Of a stretch of DNA of 6,739 nt, positions 1-5,501 are shown in pieces. Source of the DNA: an uncultured bacterium (lineage in GTDB: Bacteria; Bacillota; Clostridia; Lachnospirales; Lachnospiraceae). The DNA is taken from NCBI GenBank assembly GCA_937916345.1, contig CALFUE010000173.1, positions 1 to 6,739 of the forward strand, read 5' to 3'. The position numbers and the translations under genes are program-made. The notes under the pieces are model-generated. The model made no database searches. It saw only the letters and a list, made by a program, of their open reading frames with translations, and was not told where the DNA came from. Numbering within the stretch: position 1 is the first letter of the stretch; each line of letters opens with the position of its first letter.

Positions 1-1121
1 TTATAGGCTCTGGCCAGTCGCGTAATACTGTCGAGCAGTATCATCACATCATGTTTCTGCTCAACCAGTCTCTTGGCACGCTCGATGACCATCTCTGAAA
101 CCCTCTTGTGATGCTCGGGGAGCTCGTCAAAGGTTGAATAGATTATCTCCACATTGTTGCCCTGTATGGCTTCCTTTATGTCCGTCACCTCCTCAGGGCG
201 CTCATCGATCAGGAGGATGATGAGATGCATGGAAGGATTGTTCTTTAAGACTGATTTTGCCACTGCCTTTAAGAGTGTGGTCTTACCTGCCTTTGGCGGA
301 GAGACGATCATTCCTCTCTGACCCTTTCCTATGGGAGATATAAGATCCACGATCCTCATGGCAACGGAGCTGCCGGGAATCTCCAGCTTAAGTCTCTCAT
401 CCGGAAAAACAGGAGTCAGTTTTTCAAAGGGAACTCTCTTCGCGATCTCAGCGAGAGAATTGCCGTTTACATTTCTGATGTAGAGAAGAGCCGCAAATTT
501 CTCCTGAGGCGTTTTTATCTTTGTGTTTCCGGTGATTATGTCACCGCTCTTCAGACCGTATTTTCTGATCTGCGCGGGGGAGACATAGACATCGTTATCC
601 CCGGGCATATAATTGTCGCTCCTGATAAACCCGAAGCCGTCTGTCATGACCTCCAGAATTCCCGTGATGATCTGACCGCTGTCCTGTGAGAGCAGCTCCC
701 TTTCCTCCGGCGTGATCATCTCTAAAAGCTTCGGATCCGATGCCAGCCCTGTCGGCTTATCCTCACCTCCGGTCGCAGAAATATTCCTGTCCCCGGCACG
801 AATTTCCTCGCCTGCTGCCTCCACCGGCTGATAGTTATGCTGGATCTGCTGCGGTACGGCCGGCCTTCTGACCTGTCTGCCCGCAGCCGCCTCCCCCGGC
901 CTCATCTGCGCTCTCTTGGGGGGAAACTTCGGATTCTGCTTATTTTTCTCCTCCCTGGGGGGATTTGTATTTTTCTCCTCTTTTGCAGCATTTTCAGCAT
1001 CTAAAGCCTCCAGGCGCTCGATCAGCTGCTGCTTGCGCAACGCGGATATCCTTTTTATACCGCGGGAATTGCACAATTCTCTCAGCTCAACCAGCGAATA
1101 CTGCTTGTAATCGTCACTCAT
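1..1121 (-). CDS. rho: Transcription termination factor Rho, C-terminus cut by window edge
   Basis: Rho is a hexameric RNA-dependent ATPase/helicase that binds C-rich nascent RNA and releases RNA polymerase. The 373 codons present read in order as follows. A Rho_N SAP-like helical domain spans residues ~5-43. A charged Pro/Arg/Asn/Gln-rich linker follows (~44-130). The cold-shock-type RNA-binding domain (~149-220) carries the RNP1 motif GFGFIRS at 162-168. The ATPase core has Walker A SPPKAGKT ending at K280-T281, then DERPEEVTD, then Walker B DVMILLDSITRLARAY at 358-373 with D364. Roughly the last 130-150 residues (Q-loop, R-loop) lie beyond base 1. The start at 1121 is preceded by a GAGGTGGAG Shine-Dalgarno site (1126-1134). 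The gene is transcribed divergently from the malic enzyme operon. The linker moves RNP1 about 100 residues later than in E. coli Rho (near residue 61 there). Such inserts are known in Actinobacteria and some Clostridia. The family assignment is secure. Confidence 0.97.
   Translation of the reverse strand, partial: MSDDYKQYSLVELRELCNSRGIKRISALRKQQLIERLEALDAENAAKEEKNTNPPREEKNKQNPKFPPKRAQMRPGEAAAGRQVRRPAVPQQIQHNYQPVEAAGEEIRAGDRNISATGGEDKPTGLASDPKLLEMITPEERELLSQDSGQIITGILEVMTDGFGFIRSDNYMPGDNDVYVSPAQIRKYGLKSGDIITGNTKIKTPQEKFAALLYIRNVNGNSLAEIAKRVPFEKLTPVFPDERLKLEIPGSSVAMRIVDLISPIGKGQRGMIVSPPKAGKTTLLKAVAKSVLKNNPSMHLIILLIDERPEEVTDIKEAIQGNNVEIIYSTFDELPEHHKRVSEMVIERAKRLVEQKHDVMILLDSITRLARAY
941..980 (-). 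repeat. Short direct repeats inside the Rho linker coding region
   Basis: The 13-mer TATTTTTCTCCTC (plus-strand reading) occurs at 941-953 and again at 968-980, 27 bp (nine codons) apart. Each copy lies beside a TGGGGGG tract (916-922 and 956-962). In the protein this gives two related segments, EEKNTNPPR and EEKNKQNPKFPPKR, the second longer by a few residues. The in-frame spacing suggests duplication by replication slippage in a disordered linker. Confidence 0.7.
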
Positions 1122-1234
1122 TCTTCTCCACCTCATAAACTCTATTAATTAAACCCCTGTAAATATCTCAAAAATGTGGATTTAAATCAGGATATCTGAA
1201 TTACTGACAGGCTTACCGCCTCTTTACTTAACTG

Positions 1235-1262
1235 ATTATAACCGATCATTAATAAAATGCAA
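1235..1262 (-). promoter_or_regulatory. Putative sigma-A promoter for rho
   Basis: On the minus strand a perfect -10 hexamer TATAAT (1235-1240) is preceded after 16 bp by TTGCAT (1257-1262), a poor -35 matching the consensus at three positions. Transcription would start near 1228, giving a leader of about 107 nt before the rho start codon. I saw no strong hairpin in that leader. The -10 match is good; the -35 is weak, so the call is moderate. Confidence 0.5.
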
Positions 1263-1295
1263 TCCAAATTTCGTATAGAATTTGATTATTTTTTA

Positions 1296-1304
1296 TGCTA
1301 TATT
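1296..1304 (+). promoter_or_regulatory. Putative extended -10 promoter for the malic enzyme operon
   Basis: The sequence TGCTATATT is an extended -10 element (TGn followed by TATATT, one mismatch to TATAAT). No convincing -35 lies 16-18 bp upstream, which extended -10 promoters tolerate. The predicted start is near 1311, giving a leader of about 82 nt that begins with the stem-loop at 1311-1340. An alternative pairing, TTGATT (1282-1287) with GATGAT (1305-1310) at 17 bp spacing, would start a few bases later, inside the stem. Confidence 0.45.
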
Positions 1305-1310
1305 GATGAT

Positions 1311-1340
1311 GTCGGGGGCAAAAGGTGTTTTGCCCCCGAC
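1311..1340 (+). other. Perfect 13-bp stem-loop in the malic enzyme leader
   Basis: GTCGGGGGCAAAA (1311-1323) pairs without mismatch with TTTTGCCCCCGAC (1328-1340) across a GGTG loop. It lies between two divergent genes, so no transcript needs to end here. It also lacks a downstream U-tract on either strand: the plus side continues CATGATACGC and the minus side ATCATCAATA. An intrinsic terminator is therefore unlikely. If the extended -10 at 1296-1304 is used, the hairpin forms the extreme 5' end of the mRNA, where such structures can block 5' exonuclease or RppH/RNase J attack. A DNA-level operator (inverted repeat) is the alternative. Confidence 0.7.
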
Positions 1341-1392
1341 CATGATACGCAGCGCAAATCATTTTCATTTTTGAACTGGAAAGGACAACGAT

Positions 1393-2541
1393 ATGGACGC
1401 AAAGGAAATTGCCCTGAAAAGCCACGAGGACTGGCAGGGAAAGATCGAAACCACAGCAAAGTCAAAGATAAACACAAAGGAAGATCTGGCGATCGCCTAC
1501 ACTCCGGGCGTTGCCTGGCCTTGCAGGGAGATTGCCGAAAACCCGGATCTCGCCTGCAAATATACCATTAAAAGCAACACCATTGCAGTCGTTTCCGACG
1601 GCTCCGCAGTACTTGGTCTCGGAAATATAGGACCCCTGGCAGCAATGCCTGTAATGGAAGGAAAATCAGTCCTTTTCAAAGAATTCGGCAATGTGAACGC
1701 AGTCCCGATCTGTCTGGACACACAGGACACGGAGGAGATCATCACGGCAGTAAAAAATATCGCCCCCTCCTTCGGCGGAATAAACCTGGAGGACATCTCC
1801 GCTCCCAGATGCTTCGAGATAGAGCGCAGATTAAATGATATGCTGGATATTCCGGTATTCCACGATGACCAGCACGGCACAGCCATCGTCGTCCTCTCGG
1901 GACTGATCAACGCGCTGAGGCTCACAAAACGAACCGCAGCCGGCTCAAAGGTTGTCGTAAGCGGAGCGGGAAGCGCCGGACTTTCCATCACCACCCTGCT
2001 TTTGGCCTACGGCTTCAAGGATATCGTAGTCTGCGACAGCCTGGGCATCATCGATCCCGACAGTCCACGCACAAACGAGGAGAAAAAACACATCGCATCC
2101 CTCACGAACCCCGGAAATATGCGGGGCACCCTGTCTGACGCCCTCAATGGCGCCGACATATTCATCGGTGTATCAGCCCCCGGCATCGTGAGCCGCGAAA
2201 TGGTGGCTTCAATGAACACAGACCCCATCGTATTCGCTATGTCAAACCCCACCCCGGAGATCATGCCGGATGAGGCAAAGGCAGGCGGCGCGAAGGTGAT
2301 AGGAACCGGCCGCTCGGATTTCCCGAATCAAATCAACAATGTACTGGCCTTCCCCGGCATATTTAAGGGAGCTCTCGCCGCGAGAGCGGAGCGCATCACT
2401 GAAGAGATGTATCTGGCGTCAGCGAAAGCCATCGCATCTCTCATATCTGACGAGGAGCTTGCTCCCGATCACATAATCCCGGATGTCTTCGACAAGAGGC
2501 TTGCGGACACCGTGGCAAAGGCCGTTATGGAGCTGGCATAG
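1393..2541 (+). CDS. Malic enzyme, NAD(P)-dependent, short bacterial form
   Basis: Oxidatively decarboxylates L-malate to pyruvate and CO2 while reducing NAD(P)+; cytosolic and dependent on Mg2+/Mn2+. The 382-residue protein has the expected order of motifs. YTPGVA carries the catalytic tyrosine Y36. EGKSVLF carries the general-base lysine, probably K91. INLEDISAP (E133, D134) and FHDDQHGTA (D159) supply the metal ligands. The Rossmann motif SGAGSAG is at 190-196, followed by SNPTPE (284-289) and RSDFPNQINN near 307-316. The length matches stand-alone forms such as B. subtilis YtsJ; the phosphotransacetylase-like C-terminal domain of proteobacterial MaeB is absent. The start is supported by AAGGA at 1381-1385, 7 bp upstream. 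The coenzyme cannot be fixed by eye: an acidic residue, D215, follows the second strand of the Rossmann fold, which may favour NAD. First gene of an operon with the DUF4364 gene. Confidence 0.95.
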   Translation: MDAKEIALKSHEDWQGKIETTAKSKINTKEDLAIAYTPGVAWPCREIAENPDLACKYTIKSNTIAVVSDGSAVLGLGNIGPLAAMPVMEGKSVLFKEFGNVNAVPICLDTQDTEEIITAVKNIAPSFGGINLEDISAPRCFEIERRLNDMLDIPVFHDDQHGTAIVVLSGLINALRLTKRTAAGSKVVVSGAGSAGLSITTLLLAYGFKDIVVCDSLGIIDPDSPRTNEEKKHIASLTNPGNMRGTLSDALNGADIFIGVSAPGIVSREMVASMNTDPIVFAMSNPTPEIMPDEAKAGGAKVIGTGRSDFPNQINNVLAFPGIFKGALAARAERITEEMYLASAKAIASLISDEELAPDHIIPDVFDKRLADTVAKAVMELA

Positions 2542-2546
2542 GAGGG
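2541..2546 (+). promoter_or_regulatory. Shine-Dalgarno site that fixes the DUF4364 start
   Basis: GGAGGG begins on the last base of the malic enzyme stop codon and stands 5 bp before ATG at 2552. The open frame extends upstream to 2483, but the extra 23 codons overlap the malic enzyme gene, lack a ribosome site and do not resemble the family. The 2552 start is therefore preferred. Confidence 0.85.
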
Positions 2547-2551
2547 ATTTC

Positions 2552-3073
2552 ATGCAGTCTTCCCCGGCCGTAACAAAATACAAACTGATGATCCTCTCCC
2601 TCCTGTCGCACTCGGATTCGCCGCTGACGAACACGCAGCTCTCCGACTTCTTTCTGGAGAACGGTTATACCAACTACTTCACTCTCCAGGAGACACTTTT
2701 GTCCCTGAGCGATTCCGGTCTGATCAGGAGGGAGCAGGCTTATCACAATACTCTCTACGATCTGACCCCCGCCGGAGCGGACACCTTAAGCTTCTATGAG
2801 AATGAGCTCTCCGACGGCATCATGGACGACATCTCGAACTATCTCACGGCCCACGCCATACAGATACGCCGTGAGACGGCTGTCTACGCCGGCTACGACA
2901 GAACCATCGACAAGGAGTTTGCGGTGAGATGCAGGCTGAAAGAAAAAGGGATCACCAGACTTGATTTCACCATCACCGTGCCCAAAAAAGAGATCGCCGA
3001 AGCGATCTGCATGAACTGGAAAGAAAAATCGGAGGAAGTATACGACATCCTCCGGGATTCTCTGATCTGTTAA
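2552..3073 (+). CDS. DUF4364 family winged-helix protein, putative transcriptional regulator
   Basis: A 173-residue protein that I recognise as DUF4364, a family of unknown function seen mainly in Clostridia. Residues ~8-85 look like a winged helix-turn-helix. A first helix (KYKLMILSLL) is followed by the family-typical LTNTQLSDFFLENGYTNYFT segment (25-44), a recognition-type helix (LQETLLSLSDSGLI) and a short wing ending in LYDLTPAG (68-75). A second helical stretch (83-108) and an alpha/beta C-terminal region (~122-173) complete it. There is no signal peptide or membrane segment, so it is presumably cytosolic. It lies 10 bp after malic enzyme with an overlapping ribosome site and is almost certainly cotranscribed. 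A role in regulating its own operon or carbon metabolism is only inference; no ligand-binding residues are recognisable. Confidence 0.85.
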   Translation: MQSSPAVTKYKLMILSLLSHSDSPLTNTQLSDFFLENGYTNYFTLQETLLSLSDSGLIRREQAYHNTLYDLTPAGADTLSFYENELSDGIMDDISNYLTAHAIQIRRETAVYAGYDRTIDKEFAVRCRLKEKGITRLDFTITVPKKEIAEAICMNWKEKSEEVYDILRDSLIC

Positions 3074-3110
3074 GTCTTTTATTTTATGATACAAGGGTCA
3101 AAAGATCCAA

Positions 3111-3764
3111 TTATCTGTTCATTATCTCAAGGAATTTCTTTGTGTTTTCCGTCACATCCCCGCGGAATACCGATGCTCCCGACACTATAATATTTGCGCC
3201 GGCATCCATGAGATCCGCGATGTTATCGAGTGTTACACCGCCGTCAACCTCTATGTCTGTCTTTAACCCGCGCTCATTGATCGTCCTGCGCAAATCCCTG
3301 ATCTTGTCATAACAGTAGGGTATCAGCTTCTGACCGCCGAATCCGGGATTCACGGTCATCACCAGCACCATATCCACCTCCGGGAGTATGAGGTCGAGGA
3401 CTGATACAGGAGTACCCGGGTTTATGGCCACTCCCACTACCATGCCCGCCTCACGGATCTTGTGAAGTGTGCGGTCGAGGTGTGTACAGGCCTCAGCGTG
3501 AACCGTGATTATATCGGCTCCGGCCCTGGCAAAATCATCCACATACCTGATTGGCTCCCTGATCATCAAATGCACATCAAGCAGCTTATCCGTAATGCGC
3601 CTGATGCACTCCACGATCTGAACTCCCATGGACAGGTTCGGAACGAAATCTCCGTCCATTACATCGATATGGATATAGGACGCCCCGGCGTCATCTACCT
3701 CTTTTATCTGCTCTCCCAATCTGGTGAAATCCGCTGCCAACAATGACGGTGATAGACAATTCAT
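3111..3764 (-). CDS. rpe: Ribulose-phosphate 3-epimerase
   Basis: Interconverts D-ribulose 5-phosphate and D-xylulose 5-phosphate in the pentose phosphate pathway; cytosolic TIM barrel using a divalent metal. The 217 residues are full length for the family. Visible landmarks are the N-terminal LSPSLLAADF (4-13, S7), HIDVMDG with H32 and catalytic D34, DVHLM with H65, MTVNPGFGGQ (136-145, phosphate-gripping loop), and EVDGG with catalytic D174, followed by SGASVFRG (195-202) at the phosphate site. All metal and acid/base residues are present. The ATG lies 3 bp after the stop of the upstream secreted-protein gene; the likely ribosome site is GGAG (3773-3776), inside that gene, which implies translational coupling. 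In many Firmicutes rpe follows rsgA; here it follows leuA and an exported protein. Last gene of the leftward operon, converging on the DUF4364 gene. Confidence 0.96.
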   Translation of the reverse strand: MNCLSPSLLAADFTRLGEQIKEVDDAGASYIHIDVMDGDFVPNLSMGVQIVECIRRITDKLLDVHLMIREPIRYVDDFARAGADIITVHAEACTHLDRTLHKIREAGMVVGVAINPGTPVSVLDLILPEVDMVLVMTVNPGFGGQKLIPYCYDKIRDLRRTINERGLKTDIEVDGGVTLDNIADLMDAGANIIVSGASVFRGDVTENTKKFLEIMNR

Positions 3765-3767
3765 CTC

Positions 3768-5501
3768 CTACACTCCATTTCCCGAGCCCTGGCTCTTTGA
3801 AACAATCCCGATATAATTAAATGTACATGCATCGGTTATTCCATCGTTATTTCCGCATATTCCGCCGATATAGTCCACATCTCCGGTGGAATGTGCGGTG
3901 ATATTTCCCATAAAAATACATACCGAAACTATGCCGACGTTTGTATTGTCGCCGGCGATACCTCCGATATAAAGTCCGTAGCTGTTATCCACCGCCACGG
4001 AGGAAGACACTTGAAGATTTCCGGTGATCACACAGCTTGACGAGCACTCGTGGATCCTGCCGGAATTAAGACCCGCAACAGAGCCAGCCTTGAGCTTTAC
4101 TCCGGAGACCACATTTACTATGGAAACATACATGCTGCCTTCCGCCCTGCAATTTTTGATCTGTCCGTAATTTTCCTCAGCGAACATGCCGGCCTTTGTA
4201 TCTGACTGGTTGCAGAGCAGCGTCGCCGACAGGTTTATATCCTGTATCACTCCGTAATTCTTAGTAGCAAGAACCGCGCCGGTTCCGGTAATCTTTGCCT
4301 CTACGATATCCATATCTCTCACAACGCCGGTCTGGGATATATTTCCAAGTATGGTACCGGACTCCAGCACATCCTTCGAGCTGCTGTCGACCTTTGGCGC
4401 ACCTAATACACCATTAAGCCTGTGGCGAATTCCGTCGAAGGTTCCGGAGAGGCTGCCCTTCAGGGGGTTCTGATAGAACATCTCCCCCACGGACTCACCG
4501 TCAAAATCTATGTCGGAATCCAATACGAAATAAACGCCCTCGTCGTCGTGCTCCGGCATTTTTTTGAATTCCTCCGCGCCCGATACGCGATAAGGAGACT
4601 TTTCCGAGCCGTCTCCGTTTACGAAGGGAGACCTCTGCCATATTTTGTAATAGTCACCCTTTTGGGTTGTGTATCCGTCAGCGATAACGGAATATGTATA
4701 GGTACCCTCATATGGAGTACCATCAGCATCATTTCCGTCCCAATTAACATAGGTGGTCTTGTTTGCCGCCACGGTGCCCAGCTCAAGGCTCTTTAGCTTA
4801 TTCCCCCTGCCGTCATATATGGCAAAAATGGTTTCCTTTGCCCTTCGATCCAGGGTCACGGGGAAGCTGACATCATTCTCATTTACTACAAAATCCCTTG
4901 CCCCGGTGGAGATTACGGGCTCGTCGAGAGTTGCCGTGACGGGAACCGCCGTAACCTTTACCTTGAGCACACAGGTCTCAGTATTTGCCGTATTCGAGAA
5001 AGTGACCCTGGTACTGCCTGCCTTTAGCGGAATAATGGTGACAGATACATTATCACCGCTCCACTTTCCGAACTTCAGCCTGCAGATCTTTGAATTTGCC
5101 CTGGCGCTCTTTACCGCTCCCGATCCGGTCAGGGTCAGCCTGATAGTCTTGTTCGCCGAGATGCTGACCGAATCCGTGCTTATGCCAAAGGTTCTGTTCA
5201 CCTTGAATTTGCAGGTTTTTTTCACGCTCCCCGCCGTGACGGTAACAGTGGCATTCCCCGGAGCCTTCGCTGTACATTTACCGGCCGGGGTTACCTTTAT
5301 GATATTGCTGTCGGAGCTCTTGAAACTGCAGGAAGTGGCTCCAGAGACCTTGATCGTGTACTTTTCACCGACGATCAGCGTCCTGGAGCTTGCCGAGAGA
5401 TTCACGGCTGCCATGCAGTCCTCCGCCGCCGCGTTCAGAAATATAAAAGAAAATACAGCAATAATTGCAACACAGCAAATTTTTTGCCATTTTTTAACCA
5501 T
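3768..5501 (-). CDS. Secreted Ig-like (BIG2) and GLUG-type beta-helix protein
   Basis: A 577-residue exported protein of unknown function. It has a signal peptide with basic start MVKKWQK, hydrophobic core ~8-23 and likely cleavage after AAA (24-26) or near 31. A bacterial Ig-like BIG2 domain follows (~34-102, ending GKCTAKAPGNATVTV...KTCKFKV). A second, diverged Ig-like domain spans ~104-184. Residues ~188-277 resemble the FlgD-type Ig fold (FAIYDGRGNKLKSL, then NWDGNDADGTPYEGTYTY). From ~296 on there is a typical beta-helix entry (SPYRVSGAEEFKKM, VLDSDIDFDG, LSGTFDGIRHRLNG) followed by GLUG-like repeats to the end. No LPXTG, SLH, choline-binding or C-terminal membrane segment is present, so it is released or held noncovalently. 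The ATG directly abuts the leuA stop; AGAGGA (5509-5514) inside leuA is the ribosome site. Beta-helix proteins of this style can be adhesins or glycan-binding proteins, but no catalytic site is visible. Confidence 0.88.
   Translation of the reverse strand: MVKKWQKICCVAIIAVFSFIFLNAAAEDCMAAVNLSASSRTLIVGEKYTIKVSGATSCSFKSSDSNIIKVTPAGKCTAKAPGNATVTVTAGSVKKTCKFKVNRTFGISTDSVSISANKTIRLTLTGSGAVKSARANSKICRLKFGKWSGDNVSVTIIPLKAGSTRVTFSNTANTETCVLKVKVTAVPVTATLDEPVISTGARDFVVNENDVSFPVTLDRRAKETIFAIYDGRGNKLKSLELGTVAANKTTYVNWDGNDADGTPYEGTYTYSVIADGYTTQKGDYYKIWQRSPFVNGDGSEKSPYRVSGAEEFKKMPEHDDEGVYFVLDSDIDFDGESVGEMFYQNPLKGSLSGTFDGIRHRLNGVLGAPKVDSSSKDVLESGTILGNISQTGVVRDMDIVEAKITGTGAVLATKNYGVIQDINLSATLLCNQSDTKAGMFAEENYGQIKNCRAEGSMYVSIVNVVSGVKLKAGSVAGLNSGRIHECSSSCVITGNLQVSSSVAVDNSYGLYIGGIAGDNTNVGIVSVCIFMGNITAHSTGDVDYIGGICGNNDGITDACTFNYIGIVSKSQGSGNGV
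3804..4286 (-). repeat. GLUG-like beta-helix repeats in the secreted protein
   Basis: About five degenerate repeats of 20-35 residues follow the pattern 'hydrophobic-G-x-hydrophobic-A-x-N-x-G-x-I-x-x-C/D'. They are AVLATKNYGVIQDI (409-422), AGMFAEENYGQIKNC (437-451), AGSVAGLNSGRIHEC (472-486), GGIAGDNTNVGIVSVC (513-528) and GGICGNNDGITDAC (546-559). Four of the five end in cysteine at the same register, as in a stacked cysteine ladder of a right-handed beta-helix. The repeats are diverged at nucleotide level. Confidence 0.65.

Noticed and set aside
916..1110. Plus-strand 64-codon frame opposite rho
   Set aside because: It is the antisense of the Rho linker and N-terminal domain, has no ribosome site, and rho is unambiguous on the other strand.
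1122..1228. Riboswitch or attenuator in the rho leader
   Set aside because: Only weak short pairings (for example AGGC with GCCT, 4 bp) are visible, and no known riboswitch core is recognisable.
1311..1340. Stem-loop as an intrinsic terminator
   Set aside because: No U-tract follows on either strand and both flanking genes read away from it, so no transcript is known to arrive here.
1257..1571. Plus-strand open frame starting in the malic enzyme leader and running into the gene in another frame
   Set aside because: It has no Shine-Dalgarno site, starts upstream of the predicted transcription start, crosses the stem-loop, and most of it is an out-of-frame reading of malic enzyme.
3030..3054. 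7-bp inverted repeat (CGGAGGA and TCCTCCG, 11-nt loop) near the end of the DUF4364 gene as a terminator
   Set aside because: It lies inside the coding region, has a long loop, and is not followed by a U-tract; it is likely chance.
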